64,000 bases of DNA from JAJFUE01 sp039683515 (GCA_039683515.1 JBDKRG010000013.1:1-64000); one strand, 5' to 3'. Shown: positions 8,775 through 17,644, counted from the first letter of the stretch. The notes: a model not told the origin generated them from the letters alone. Made by a program: numbers and translations.

Positions 8775-11126
8775 ATGCCGGATGCGGATCAAAAATCTGA
8801 GCGCGGGCTGCCGGCCTGGAAGGCGGCGGCCGCGGCGTTGTTTGCGGCGCTGGTCGCCGTCGTGATCGCCTACCCCGGCCTGGTGGCCGGCCGCCAGATC
8901 CCGATTTCGTCCGAGCGGTTCGGCCTCAGCGACTTGACCGACGCGAACCTGCCGCTCAGGGTCTGGGGCGGCGCGGAGTTGGCCCGGGGGCGTTTGCCTT
9001 TGTGGTATCCGGGCTGTTTCGGCGGGCTCCCGCTGGCGTCGATTCCCGAGGCCGCGCCGTATTACCCTCCGTCGGCGGTTTTTTACATGGTTGCGGCCCC
9101 GGGGGCGGCGACGGCCTGGACGATCGTGCTCCACCTGCTCATCGCCGGCATGGGCGGCGCGATGGTGGCGCGGCATTTCGGCGCCGGGCTCGGCGGGCAA
9201 CTGCTGGCGGCGGTGCTCATGAGCATCGGGCTGCATCTGGCCGCGCACGTGCGGCAGTTGAACATCCTGCAGGCCGAGGCGTGGGTCCCGTGGGTGTGGC
9301 TGTTTCTCGACCGCCTGCTCGCCCGGCCGGGCCGGCGCGAAGCCGCGGGGCTGGGTTTCTCGGCGGGGATGCTGGGGCTAGCCGGGCATCCCGAGATCCT
9401 GCATCACGCGGCCGTGATCTTTTCGGTTTGGTCGATGATCCGGGTTGTTGGATTGTTCCGCGAATGGCGGGGCTGGCGGTTCTGGCTGGAACGGGGGGCG
9501 GCGCTTGCGGCGGCCGGGCTGATCGCGGTCGCGATCGCCCTCCCCCATCTCTGCCCGATCTGGGACATGTTGCAGTGGGCGCAGCGTTCCCAGCGGCAGC
9601 ATGCGCCGGATCTCAAGGCGTTCGCGATGCTGGCGCGGCCGATGATCATGGGCGATCCGGCCAGGGGCGAGGGCGGCCCCGATTCGTTCTTCGGGCCGTT
9701 CGTGTGGGAGGAGATGTTATATATCGGGCTGCTGCCGCTGGCGTTCGCGGCGGGGTGCGTCCTGGCTGGCGCGTGGCGATGGCGGCTGCGGCTCGGCCTG
9801 ATTGCGATCGCGGGCGCCAGCGTGCTGCTGGCGTTCGCATACACGCATGGGTGGACCGAGTGGATCGCCGAAACGATCCCCCTGGAGTTCAAGTCGCGGT
9901 TCCCGCACCGTTACCTGTGGGGCTTCAACATGGCGGCGGCGACGCTGGCGGCGCTCGGTTTCGACGGGTTGCTCCGCGGGCTCGGGCGGTTCCGATGGTT
10001 CACGCCCCGGGCGGCGGTCGCGTGCGTCTCGGTCGTGCTCCTCGTCACGGCGCTCGACATCGCGTCGGTGTCGCGCCGGCTCAACCCGATGGGCGACGGC
10101 TCGGCGCCGTTGAGCCGGCCGAAGACGCTGGACGTCCTCGCCAGGGCGGGCGCCGCCCCGAACCGCTTTGCCGAACGCGTGAGCGCCTACGCGCATCTGC
10201 CGGTTTCGCGCGCGGCGTTCCTGATGAAGCCGGGCTGGAATTCGAACCCGGCGATCGATCTGGAAATGCGCCGTTTCCTGCTGTCCGAGCACGTGTCGAT
10301 CTGGAACTGGCAGGCCGTGAGGGGTTATACCGGGATGTATCCGTACTGGACGGGATTCGTCCTGGGCGACCAGCATTCGCTCGGCTTCGTGGCGAACCTC
10401 GATGGCCATGAGGGGACGCCGATCGGCGCCCTCAAGCCGGACCCGGAGCCGTACATCGCGTGGAGCGGCTACTTCGGCGGCCGCTGGCTGGTCTCGCCGA
10501 TCGCGCTGGCCTCGCCGATGCTCCGTCCCGTCGGCGACATCCCCGGCAAATTCTTCCATGCTTACGTCTACGAGAACAAGTGGTGGGCGGGCGGCGCATG
10601 GATTGCGCGCGAGCTGAAGACGTTTCGCTCCGACGACTGGCTTTGCGTGGACCTCCAGAAATCGATGCCCGACCGCAACTGCGTCCGGATGTCGAGGGCG
10701 GACGTCCCGGCCGGCGCGGCCGGCGCCCCCGGCGCCGCCGCCGGCGACAGCGTCGAGCGGCCGGAGTGGCCCGACCCGCGGCACGTCATCGTCGACTGCC
10801 GGCTGGAGCGGCCGGGGTTCCTGGTCCTGAATCAGAATTACCACCCGGCCTGGCGCGTGCGCGTCGACGGCGGCGAGCCGCGGCAGCCGCTGCGCGTCAA
10901 CGTCTGCCAGACGGGCGTCTGGCTCGGCGCCGGTCCGCACCGGGTGAGCTTCGAGTACGGTGGCCGGCTGGAGAAAATCGGCCTGCTGCTTGCGCTGGCC
11001 GGGTTGATCGCGGCCGGCGCGATGTGGTTTGGGAAGCGGGGCGCGGCGCCGCCGCGCGGCCGGCCGGGACGGTCGTGCGTGCCTGTCCGTGCACGTCCGT
11101 GTCCGTCCGCGCCCCCCACGCCTTGA
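8775..11126 (+). CDS. YfhO-like polytopic membrane protein
   Basis: A protein of about 783 residues with some ten membrane spans in its first 460 residues and a soluble C-terminal domain capped by a final span. The order (a first span, an LPLWYPGCFGGLP loop, PPSAVFY, long multi-span block, then a beta-rich extracytoplasmic part containing DCRLERPGFLVLNQNYHPAWRVRVDG and a last span) is that of the YfhO family, which in Gram-positive bacteria is involved in glycosylation of lipoteichoic acid. A bacterial GT-C type role is inferred. The TTG at 8736 would add 13 residues; the ATG at 8775 is preferred. Confidence 0.85.
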   Translation: MPDADQKSERGLPAWKAAAAALFAALVAVVIAYPGLVAGRQIPISSERFGLSDLTDANLPLRVWGGAELARGRLPLWYPGCFGGLPLASIPEAAPYYPPSAVFYMVAAPGAATAWTIVLHLLIAGMGGAMVARHFGAGLGGQLLAAVLMSIGLHLAAHVRQLNILQAEAWVPWVWLFLDRLLARPGRREAAGLGFSAGMLGLAGHPEILHHAAVIFSVWSMIRVVGLFREWRGWRFWLERGAALAAAGLIAVAIALPHLCPIWDMLQWAQRSQRQHAPDLKAFAMLARPMIMGDPARGEGGPDSFFGPFVWEEMLYIGLLPLAFAAGCVLAGAWRWRLRLGLIAIAGASVLLAFAYTHGWTEWIAETIPLEFKSRFPHRYLWGFNMAAATLAALGFDGLLRGLGRFRWFTPRAAVACVSVVLLVTALDIASVSRRLNPMGDGSAPLSRPKTLDVLARAGAAPNRFAERVSAYAHLPVSRAAFLMKPGWNSNPAIDLEMRRFLLSEHVSIWNWQAVRGYTGMYPYWTGFVLGDQHSLGFVANLDGHEGTPIGALKPDPEPYIAWSGYFGGRWLVSPIALASPMLRPVGDIPGKFFHAYVYENKWWAGGAWIARELKTFRSDDWLCVDLQKSMPDRNCVRMSRADVPAGAAGAPGAAAGDSVERPEWPDPRHVIVDCRLERPGFLVLNQNYHPAWRVRVDGGEPRQPLRVNVCQTGVWLGAGPHRVSFEYGGRLEKIGLLLALAGLIAAGAMWFGKRGAAPPRGRPGRSCVPVRARPCPSAPPTP

Positions 11127-11147
11127 TTCTTCAGAACGAATCCGATT

Positions 11148-11284
11148 CATTGAACCGCGAAGACACAGGGAAAGGCAAAATCCAGGATTCATGCCTTGCC
11201 CCAACAAAGTCGGGGGTGACGTGTTCCTTCAAAATGGCTGTTTCGAATTCTCCGTGCCTCCGTGTCTCCGTGGTTCAATATTCG
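11148..11284. repeat. Inverted pair of GAACC-rCGmGAmACACgG arms
   Basis: Left arm TTGAACCGCGAAGACACAGG at about 11152-11170 and right arm CGTGTCTCCGTGGTTCAA at about 11261-11278, which is its inverted form. The right arm repeats an 8-base unit (CGTGCCTC, CGTGTCTC, CGTGGTTC). It sits in the gap before pssA. A related stretch, GGCAGAGACGCGGAGTT, is at about 61760. Confidence 0.75.
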
Positions 11285-11333
11285 AATTTGATGAAGGATC
11301 GAGGCCAAGCCTGCGCCCCGCGTCCGGTTCAAA

Positions 11334-11363
11334 TGGACAATCGGTCCCGAAATAAGTTCTAAT
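11334..11363 (+). promoter_or_regulatory. Candidate sigma-70-type promoter for pssA
   Basis: TGGACA at 11334-11339, an 18-base spacer and TCTAAT at 11358-11363, each one base from consensus, 25 bases before the GTG start of pssA. Confidence 0.5.
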
Positions 11364-11387
11364 CGAAGCATATCGGCCGGAGGAGAC

Positions 11388-12179
11388 GTGTCCGTGCGCA
11401 AGGTCTTTATTCTTCCCAACCTGTTCACCTCGGCGAGCCTGTTCTGCGGCATGTGGGCCATTTTCCATATTTACAGCAACAACGCCTCGCCGAACCCGGC
11501 GGTCAACCACGTTCAGGAAGCCTGCTGGCTGATCGTCATCTCGGCGTTCCTGGACGTCATGGACGGCTTCATCGCGCGGTTGACGCACACGCAAAGCTTC
11601 TTCGGCCTGAACCTGGACTCCCTCTCCGACCTGGTCGCCTTCGGCGTCGCCCCCGGCCTGATGGCCTACGACGCGATCTCGGGCGACGTCCCGCAGGTCG
11701 CCGCGATCACCGTCTGCGCGTTCTACGTGATCTGCGGGGCGCTGCGGCTGGCCCGCTTCAACGTCCAGGCGACCCGCGAAGAGAGCAAAACGTTCCTCGG
11801 CCTGCCGATCCCCGGCGCGGCCCTGGCGGCCATTTCGGTCATCTGGGTGTTCGACGACGTCACCTGGCTCGAGAATTACGTCCGCGTCGAGCTGATCCTG
11901 ACCCCGATGATGGTGGTCCTCGGCTCGCTGATGGTCAGCAAGGTCCCGTATGTCGGGTTCAAGAGTCTTAAATTGTCGGATCGCCAGCCGTTTGAGATTC
12001 TCGTCACCATCGTCATCGTCGGCAGCCTGCTGTTCATGATGAAACAGCATCTGAACATCCTGCTGATGGCCGGAATCTGGCTCTATATCGTGATGGGGCT
12101 GACGGTGATGCCGCTGCGCCAGCGCGCCCTTGAGCATCAAGCGCGCCCGGCCGCCGGCGATCCGCGCACGCGTTCATGA
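11388..12179 (+). CDS. pssA: CDP-diacylglycerol--serine O-phosphatidyltransferase
   Basis: A 263-residue integral membrane enzyme that makes phosphatidylserine from CDP-diacylglycerol and serine. The CDP-alcohol phosphotransferase signature D-x2-D-G-x2-A-R-x8-G-x3-D-x3-D is complete in DVMDGFIARL ... FGLNLDSLSD. The opening VFILPNLFTSASLFCGMWA is typical of type II PssA proteins. About seven membrane spans. The start is GTG at 11388 with GGAGGAG just upstream. The last four bases overlap the start of the rRNA methyltransferase gene (ATGA), so the two are translationally coupled. Substrate serine rather than glycerol-phosphate is inferred from subgroup likeness. Confidence 0.92.
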   Translation: MSVRKVFILPNLFTSASLFCGMWAIFHIYSNNASPNPAVNHVQEACWLIVISAFLDVMDGFIARLTHTQSFFGLNLDSLSDLVAFGVAPGLMAYDAISGDVPQVAAITVCAFYVICGALRLARFNVQATREESKTFLGLPIPGAALAAISVIWVFDDVTWLENYVRVELILTPMMVVLGSLMVSKVPYVGFKSLKLSDRQPFEILVTIVIVGSLLFMMKQHLNILLMAGIWLYIVMGLTVMPLRQRALEHQARPAAGDPRTRS

Positions 12180-13510
12180 GCAGTCCGCATAATCAGTCCG
12201 CAAGCCCGGCACGCGTTGCCGCATGGAAGCGCCTGTCCAGGCTGCGCCATGGCCTGGCCGAGGCGATCTCGACCGACCCCCGCGAGCGCGCCCTCGAGCA
12301 GCGCTTTGTCCTCGGGATCTTGAGAAACCTTTCGGTCATTGACGCCCTGATCGAGGATAGCGGGCTCGTCGACCGGCACAAGACCCCCGAGCCCGTGGGC
12401 TGGGTGATTCGTCTGGCCGTGTTCGAAAAGATCTTCCAGGCCGGCGCCCCCGACTACGCGATCGGCCAGCAGGCGGTCGCGCTCGCGCGCATCGCCGGCA
12501 AGGATCCGGCCGGCCGGTTCGTGAACTACGTCGTCCGGCGGCTCCTGCCCAAACTGCCGGCTTCGCCCGAGGCGCTTGCGGCCGACCCGTTCGTCGCCGG
12601 GCTGTCCGAGGAGGTCCGGCTTTCGATCCCGCGCCCGGTTCTCCTGGCGCTGACCGGGGGGTACGGGGAGTCGGGGCTGCCGGTGGCGCGGGCGCTCGCC
12701 GCGGCCGAGGCCCCGCTTTGGCTGCGGATCAACATGCTCAAGACCTCCGCGGCCGAGATCGCGGCGACCGGGCTGCCCGTCGAGCCGGGGCCGCTCCCGG
12801 AATCGGTCCGCTGGGTGGGCGAGGTCGAGCGGCCGTGGTCGACCGAGCCGTGGATGCGGGGGGAACTCACCGTCCAGGACCTCGGCGCGATGCTCGCCGC
12901 CCGGCTGCTGGACCCGGCCCCCGGCAGCCGCGTGGCCGACCTGTGCGCCGCCCCCGGCGGCAAGACCGGGCACCTGTGGGAGCTCATGGACGGGCAGGGG
13001 AGGCTGGTGGCCGCCGAGGTCGACCCCGTCCGGCGCAACCTGCTCGCCGAGTCGCTCGGGCGCCTCTACGGCCCCGAGGCCGGGATCGAACTGGCCGGCG
13101 ACCTGACGGCCGGGGCCGACGCCAGTTTCAGCCGCGTGCTGGTCGACGCCCCCTGCCAGGCCCTGGGCCTGATCGCGCGCCACCCCGAGGCGCGCTGGGA
13201 CAATCGCCTGAAGCAGCGCGAACCGGTGCTGCGGACGCAGCGGCAGGTTCTGGAGCAGGCCTCGGCCTGGGTCGCCCCCGGCGGGCGGCTCCTGTGGGTG
13301 ACGTGCAGCCCGACCCGCGCCGAAAACGAGTCGATCGTCGGGCCGTGGCTGGCCGACCACCCGGGCTGGCAGCTCCTCGACCCGACCCCGATCCTGGCCC
13401 AGATCGGCGCGACCGCATGGACCCGGATCGAGGAGGGGTTTGTGCGCACCCGTCCCGACCTCGTCCCCTGCGACGGTTTTGCCCTGGCGCTCATCGAGCG
13501 GACGGGGTGA
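12176..13510 (+). CDS. RsmB-like rRNA (cytosine-5)-methyltransferase
   Basis: A 444-residue protein with an N-terminal NusB-like helical domain (about residues 20-140) and a C-terminal SAM-dependent RNA m5C methyltransferase domain of the RsmB/Nol1/Nop2/Sun group. Motif I is DLCAAPGGKTGHLWEL, motif IV is VDAPCQALGL (normally DAPCSGTG) and motif VI is VTCSPTRAENE with the catalytic Cys. In Escherichia coli RsmB modifies C967 of 16S rRNA; that target is likely but the motif IV change to QALG is unusual. It overlaps pssA by four bases. Confidence 0.88.
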   Translation: MSSPHNQSASPARVAAWKRLSRLRHGLAEAISTDPRERALEQRFVLGILRNLSVIDALIEDSGLVDRHKTPEPVGWVIRLAVFEKIFQAGAPDYAIGQQAVALARIAGKDPAGRFVNYVVRRLLPKLPASPEALAADPFVAGLSEEVRLSIPRPVLLALTGGYGESGLPVARALAAAEAPLWLRINMLKTSAAEIAATGLPVEPGPLPESVRWVGEVERPWSTEPWMRGELTVQDLGAMLAARLLDPAPGSRVADLCAAPGGKTGHLWELMDGQGRLVAAEVDPVRRNLLAESLGRLYGPEAGIELAGDLTAGADASFSRVLVDAPCQALGLIARHPEARWDNRLKQREPVLRTQRQVLEQASAWVAPGGRLLWVTCSPTRAENESIVGPWLADHPGWQLLDPTPILAQIGATAWTRIEEGFVRTRPDLVPCDGFALALIERTG

Positions 13511-13675
13511 TGGGTTTCGCGCCGGGCGACGTCATCTTTTTGACGCCGCGTCAGTTCTCGAGCGTGCGGAATCTGTGGAATTTTGACGCCGGCCAGATTG
13601 CAAAAAGCATCTTGTCTTTTCTTAAACCCATATAAATGAACGATCCGGGCGTTTCATGGGGCCATCTTCGAGCGA

Positions 13676-13692
13676 TGGCACGGGACTTGATT
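13676..13692 (+). promoter_or_regulatory. Candidate sigma-54 promoter for the flagellar cluster
   Basis: TGGCACGGGACTTGATT matches the -24/-12 pattern TGGCACG-N4-TTGCW except for A in place of C in the -12 GC. It lies 107 bases before fliL. Sigma-54 control of flagellar genes is common in other phyla; no rpoN or activator gene is in the window. Confidence 0.4.
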
Positions 13693-13798
13693 GAAGTTGT
13701 TCCGTCGAGGAATGCGGATATGCGTTCCGTGGCGTCCTGATGAGGACCCCATTTAATACAACCGAGATCATCATCGATAAGGATAAGGGGGATTCGCG

Positions 13799-14452
13799 AT
13801 GGGCAAGAAGGCGGAACCCGCGGAGACTACAACCCCGGCGCGCGCGGCGGAGGCAAAACCCGAAGCGGCCCCGGTCCAGGCTGGCGGCAGGAACATGAAG
13901 AAGAAACTGTTAATGGCATTGGCGATCTTTGGGCTCGTTGGCGTCGGCGCGGCCGGCGGCATGGCCGTCAGCAAGATGATGAACAAATCCGATTCCGCGA
14001 CCCCCCCCACGGCCGCCTCGACCTCGGAGCAGGTCGTCAGCGACGCGGCCGAGGCCAAGAAGGAAGAAGGCGAAAAGAAGGCCGAGGGCCATGGCGAAGC
14101 CAAGGGACACGGCGAGGCTAAGGAAGGCGCCGCGGCCGTCGACCTGACGTTCGATTTCAAAAAGAGCTTCACGATCAACCTGCTCGACCCGAGCGGCCGG
14201 CAGTTTATCCAGATGTCGATCCAGATCCAGTCGGCCGATGCCGAATCCAAGGACCTTCTGGAGAAGAACGAAGTGCGGCTGCGCGACGCGACCCTCATGC
14301 TCGTCTCCAGCAAGACGCTGGCCGAGCTTCAGAACCAGGGCGCGCTCGACCGGCTCAAGAACGAACTGCGCGCCCGCTACGAAGGGGTGCTGAACAAGCC
14401 CAATGCGATCAAGGACATTTCGTATTCCGATTTGATGTTTGTGAGGCAGTAG
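13799..14452 (+). CDS. fliL: Flagellar basal body-associated protein FliL
   Basis: A 217-residue single-span protein. A charged and Ala/Pro-rich cytoplasmic start is followed by a membrane segment at about residues 37-56, a Lys/Glu/His-rich linker (KKEEGEKKAEGHGEAKGHGE) and the FliL domain with INLLDPSGRQFIQMSIQIQ, EVRLRDATLMLVSSKTLAEL and a final ISYSDLMFVRQ. FliL sits around the stator units in the inner membrane and supports torque generation. First gene of the cluster. A possible sigma-54 site lies upstream. The linker is longer than usual, partly from two near-identical GEAKGH units. Confidence 0.88.
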   Translation: MGKKAEPAETTTPARAAEAKPEAAPVQAGGRNMKKKLLMALAIFGLVGVGAAGGMAVSKMMNKSDSATPPTAASTSEQVVSDAAEAKKEEGEKKAEGHGEAKGHGEAKEGAAAVDLTFDFKKSFTINLLDPSGRQFIQMSIQIQSADAESKDLLEKNEVRLRDATLMLVSSKTLAELQNQGALDRLKNELRARYEGVLNKPNAIKDISYSDLMFVRQ

Positions 14453-14467
14453 GGAACACGATGACGG

Positions 14468-14495
14468 ATGGCCGGCGAGGGCGCCGGCCCCACAC
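14468..14495. repeat. GGCCGGCGAGGGCGCCGGCC palindrome, copy 1
   Basis: A near-perfect hairpin in the fliL-fliM gap. The same core occurs at 22874-22897 and, as an inverted pair, at 48378-48470. Confidence 0.85.
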
Positions 14496-14519
14496 GAGCA
14501 CGGATAGCGGATCTGAATC

Positions 14520-15509
14520 ATGGCGAACGTACTTTCACAGGAAGAAATCGATGCGCTGCTCGGCGGGCTGTCCGGCGGCCAGATCGACGCGGCCCAGGCC
14601 CCGGCGACGGTCACCGAGACCGAGGCCGCGGTCTACGATTTCGCCGATCAGGATCGGTTCATGCCGGGCCGGCTGCCGACCCTCGAGACGATCCATGACC
14701 GTTTCGCCCGCCTGTTCCGCATGCAGCTTTCCAACTCCCTGCGCCGCGCCGTCGAGATCCAGATCTGCAACCAGATGGTGTGCAGCTTCGGCGACTTCAC
14801 GCGCACGCTGGAGAAGCCATCGAGCCTGCACATCCTGCGCATGGAGCCGTACAAGGGCTCGCTCCTGCTCGTCCTGCCCGGCAAGCTGATCCTGACGCTT
14901 GTCGACTACATGTTCGGCGGCGCCGGCCGGCAGATCAAGATCGACGAGGACCGCGACTTCACGCTGATCGAGAACCGCGTCATCCAGAAGGTCGCCGAGG
15001 AGATCGCCCGCTGCTACACCGATTCGTGGGCGCCGGTCCACCCCGTCCATTTCAACCCGGTCGGCAGCGAGGTCAACGTCCAGTTCATCAACGTCGCCAG
15101 CCCGAGCGACCCGGTCAACGTGGTCGACTGCGAGATCACGATCGAGAACAACAAGGCGACGCTGGCCCTGTGCCTCCCGTACGGCACGATCGACCCGGTC
15201 AAGGAAATCCTCAAGGGCACGTTCGTCGCCGACGAGACCGAGAAGGACTCGTTGCTGACCGAGCGGCTCAAGGAAAACCTGATGGAGAGCACGCTCGAGC
15301 TGAGCGCGATCCTGGGCGGCGCGACCATCACCGGGCGCGACCTGCTGCGCCTCAAGCCGGGCGACATCATCCAGCTCAACGAGGACAGCGAGTCCCCGGT
15401 CGAGATCCTCGTCGAGGGCACGCGCAAGTTCTGGGGAATGGTTGGGGCGCACAAGAGCAACCGTGCCCTGCAGATCACGGCCATTGAAGAGATGAAGAGG
15501 GACAACTGA
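14520..15509 (+). CDS. fliM: Flagellar motor switch protein FliM
   Basis: A 329-residue switch protein of the C-ring. The N-terminal LSQEEIDALLGGLSGG is the conserved segment that binds phosphorylated CheY, followed by the CheC-like middle domain (LETIHDRFARLFRMQLSNSLRR; LIENRVIQKVAEEIA) and a C-terminal SpoA domain (LRLKPGDIIQLNED ... ALQITAIEE). FliM links the chemotaxis signal to rotor direction. Its stop codon overlaps the fliN start by one base, and the pair is expected to be coupled. Confidence 0.96.
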   Translation: MANVLSQEEIDALLGGLSGGQIDAAQAPATVTETEAAVYDFADQDRFMPGRLPTLETIHDRFARLFRMQLSNSLRRAVEIQICNQMVCSFGDFTRTLEKPSSLHILRMEPYKGSLLLVLPGKLILTLVDYMFGGAGRQIKIDEDRDFTLIENRVIQKVAEEIARCYTDSWAPVHPVHFNPVGSEVNVQFINVASPSDPVNVVDCEITIENNKATLALCLPYGTIDPVKEILKGTFVADETEKDSLLTERLKENLMESTLELSAILGGATITGRDLLRLKPGDIIQLNEDSESPVEILVEGTRKFWGMVGAHKSNRALQITAIEEMKRDN

Positions 15510-15883
15510 TGAGCACTCAAGACGACATCGTCGAAAAGGCCATGATGGAAATGGCTTCGCAGCAGGATCCGCCGGCCATCACGCCGGGCGCCGTCAAGTC
15601 CAGCCCCGACCCCAACGCCAAGCCGCTGGACCTCGATTTCATCCTCGACATCCCGCTGCAGGTCAAGGTCGAAGTCGGCCGCACGCGCATGATGATCCAG
15701 GAACTCCTGCAGCTGACGAAGGGCTCGGTCATCGAGCTCAACAAGCTGCTCGGCGAAAACTTCGAGGTCATGGTCAACGACAAGCTCGTGGCGCGCGGCG
15801 AGGTCGTCGTCGTCAACGACCGCTTCGGCGTCCGCCTGACCGACATCATCAGCACCAACGACCGCGTCAAGTCGCTGGCGTAG
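15509..15883 (+). CDS. fliN: Flagellar motor switch protein FliN
   Basis: A 124-residue protein with a disordered N-terminal 40 residues and a C-terminal SpoA domain: FILDIPLQVKVEVGRTRM, IQELLQLTKGSVIELNKL, DKLVARGEVVVVNDRFGVRLTDI. FliN forms the lower part of the C-ring and also docks the export ATPase complex. The length and layout match typical FliN. It follows fliM with a TGATG overlap. Confidence 0.96.
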   Translation: MSTQDDIVEKAMMEMASQQDPPAITPGAVKSSPDPNAKPLDLDFILDIPLQVKVEVGRTRMMIQELLQLTKGSVIELNKLLGENFEVMVNDKLVARGEVVVVNDRFGVRLTDIISTNDRVKSLA

Positions 15884-15901
15884 CCGTTCGACAAATCACA
15901 G

Positions 15902-15940
15902 GACCCATAAGACCCATGGGACCCATGGGGCGCAGGACCC
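15902..15940. repeat. GACCCATGG nonamer array
   Basis: Units GACCCATAA, GACCCATGG, GACCCATGG followed by a partial unit, in the fliN-fliO gap. The last part would be read as the first residues of fliO if the upstream ATG were used. Relatives of this repeat with the same 9-base period are at 19713-19747, 22711-22737 and 63838-63878. Confidence 0.85.
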
Positions 15941-15951
15941 GTTTTGCCAAA

Positions 15952-16434
15952 ATGAAAAACCAGATTCGCCACTTCCTCCTCTCGCTGCTTCTGATCCTGG
16001 CCGCCCTGCCGGCGTTCGGCATGACCGACCAGGAGTTCGCGACCATCAACGCCGGCGACCAGCCGGCCGCGACGGCTGCCGGGGCCGACGCCGCGCCGGG
16101 CATGACGGGGCTCGTCGGGCGCACGATCATTGCGCTCGGCGCGGTCCTGGGCCTGATGGCCGCGGCGGTCTGGGCGGCGCGGCGCTGGATGCCGCAGGTC
16201 GCGCGCACGGGCGGCCGCCAGTCGATCGAGATCCTTGGCCAGAAGATGATCGGCGGGCGCCGCGCGCTCATGCTCGTGCGCGTCCGCGGCCGCACGCTCC
16301 TGCTCGGCGCGACCCCGCAATCGATCCAGACCCTCAGCGAATTCGACAGCGAGCCGGCCGACTGGAACGAGCTCCAGGCCGGCGGCCCCTCGTTCGAAGA
16401 CGAGCTGCGCCGCGGCACGACGAACCTGGAGTGA
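15952..16434 (+). CDS. fliO: Flagellar biosynthetic protein FliO
   Basis: About 160 residues. A hydrophobic signal-like start (MKNQIRHFLLSLLLILAALP), a periplasmic stretch, a membrane span near residues 54-75 (GRTIIALGAVLGLMAAAVW) and a cytoplasmic FliO domain with IEILGQKMIGGRRALMLVRVRGRTLLLG. FliO helps assemble the FliP-FliQ-FliR export gate. The frame is open to an ATG at 15916, but those 12 residues are coded by the nonamer repeat, so the ATG at 15952 is preferred. It ends eight bases inside the region used by the fliP ribosome-binding site. Confidence 0.82.
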   Translation: MKNQIRHFLLSLLLILAALPAFGMTDQEFATINAGDQPAATAAGADAAPGMTGLVGRTIIALGAVLGLMAAAVWAARRWMPQVARTGGRQSIEILGQKMIGGRRALMLVRVRGRTLLLGATPQSIQTLSEFDSEPADWNELQAGGPSFEDELRRGTTNLE

Positions 16435-16439
16435 TCACC

Positions 16440-17204
16440 ATGCGCCTGCGCGCCCTCACAGTCCTGATGATGTTCGCGCTCTGCGGGATGTGCGCGTCGG
16501 CCGCGTCGGTCGCGCCCGCGCCCGCCGGCCCGTCGATCACCGTCAACCTCGCCCCGACCGGCGGCGCCGACAACCAGGTCGCCACCGGGCTTCAGCTGCT
16601 TGCGCTGATGACGCTGCTGACGATCGCCCCCGCGCTGATCATCATGCTCACCTCGTTCACGCGCATCATCATCGTGCTCGGCTTCATCCGCCGCGCGCTC
16701 GGCACGAACGAAGTGCCGCCGACCCAGATCCTGATCGGGCTCGGCCTGTTCCTGACCGTGTTCGTGATGGCCCCGACGTGGACGGCCGTCCAGCGCGACG
16801 CGATCAAGCCCTACATCGCCGGCCAGGTCACCATGCAGGAGGCGTTCGCGAAGGCCGAGGCCCCCGTCCGCGAGTTCCTGTTCCAGAACACGCGCAAGGC
16901 CGACCTGGCGCTGTTCCTGCGGATCTCGAAGGCGCCGAACCCGCAGACCAAGGCCGACGTCCCGAGCCACGTCCTGATCCCGGCGTTCATCACGAGCGAG
17001 CTCCAGACGGCGTTCCTCATCGGGTTCATCATCTACATCCCGTTCCTGATCATCGACATGGTGGTCAGCTCCGTGCTGTTGTCGATGGGCATGATGATGT
17101 TGCCGCCGGTCATCGTCTCGCTGCCGTTCAAGATCATCCTGTTTGTGCTGGTTGATGGTTGGGGCCTTATCATTGGATCTCTGATCAGGAGCTTCCATTA
17201 CTAA
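16440..17204 (+). CDS. fliP: Flagellar type III export protein FliP
   Basis: A 254-residue export gate component. It has a cleavable signal (RALTVLMMFALCGMCASAASV), then the conserved LLTIAPALIIMLTSFTRIIIVLGFIRRALG, the EVPPTQILIGLGLFLTVFVMAPTW stretch and a C-terminal QTAFLIGFIIYIPFLIIDMVVSSVLLSMGMMMLPPV block. FliP forms the core pentamer of the gate in the inner membrane. The ATG at 16440 with GGAG seven bases upstream is preferred over the GTG at 16431, which overlaps the fliO stop. Confidence 0.96.
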   Translation: MRLRALTVLMMFALCGMCASAASVAPAPAGPSITVNLAPTGGADNQVATGLQLLALMTLLTIAPALIIMLTSFTRIIIVLGFIRRALGTNEVPPTQILIGLGLFLTVFVMAPTWTAVQRDAIKPYIAGQVTMQEAFAKAEAPVREFLFQNTRKADLALFLRISKAPNPQTKADVPSHVLIPAFITSELQTAFLIGFIIYIPFLIIDMVVSSVLLSMGMMMLPPVIVSLPFKIILFVLVDGWGLIIGSLIRSFHY

Positions 17205-17206
17205 AG

Positions 17207-17357
17207 GAAATCCAAAATTCGAATATCGAAATCCGAAACAAATTCGAAATTCGAAATGAAAATGATCAAAACGAAAGAACGGCTGCGAACCTTTTTCCGG
17301 GATTTGAAAATATGGATTTTGGATTTGTTTAGGATTTAGGGATTAGAAATTAGAATT
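17207..17357. repeat. AT-rich inverted heptamer element in fliP-fliQ gap
   Basis: Left arm at about 17207-17262 made of 7-base units (GAATATC, GAAATCC, GAAATTC, GAAATGA) around CCGAAACAAATTC. Right arm at about 17300-17357; its reverse complement reads AAATCCTAAACAAATCC. The gap between the arms holds about 40 bases and no gene. AT content is far above the neighbouring genes. Related elements: 18440-18552 and 43803-44318. Confidence 0.8.
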
Positions 17358-17374
17358 TGCGAGGAACGAGCCCA

Positions 17375-17644
17375 ATGTCTCCCGACGCCGTGGTTGAAAT
17401 CGTTGCCGACGCCTTCAAGATCGGCCTCATGCTGTCGCTGCCGATCATGGTCTCGACGCTCGTCGTCGGCGTCATGGTCAGCATCGTGCAGTCGATCACC
17501 TCGATCCAGGAGCAGACGATGGTGTTCGTCCCGAAGATCCTGGCCGTGTTCATTGCGCTCCTGGTTTGCTTCTCGTGGATGATGAACACCGTCATCAACT
17601 ACACGCAGCAGCTACTCGCCAGCATCCCGGACCTCGTGAAATGA
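17375..17644 (+). CDS. fliQ: Flagellar biosynthetic protein FliQ
   Basis: An 89-residue protein with two membrane spans: MSPDAVVEIVADAFKIGLMLSLPIM ... and a second around FVPKILAVFIALLVCFSWMM. The SIVQSITSIQEQTMVFVPK centre is diagnostic for FliQ. Part of the FliP5Q4R1 export gate. Start chosen at ATG 17375 with AGGA upstream; a TTG at 17357 lies within the repeat. Its stop overlaps the fliR start (ATGA). Confidence 0.96.
   Translation: MSPDAVVEIVADAFKIGLMLSLPIMVSTLVVGVMVSIVQSITSIQEQTMVFVPKILAVFIALLVCFSWMMNTVINYTQQLLASIPDLVK

Noticed and set aside
13510..13635. A 41-codon frame starting in a TGATG overlap with the rRNA methyltransferase stop
   Set aside because: No ribosome site of its own, no family, and composition like non-coding DNA; kept out of the gene list.
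15916..15951. Upstream ATG giving FliO 12 extra residues
   Set aside because: Those codons are the GACCCATGG repeat; the hydrophobic start fits the ATG at 15952.
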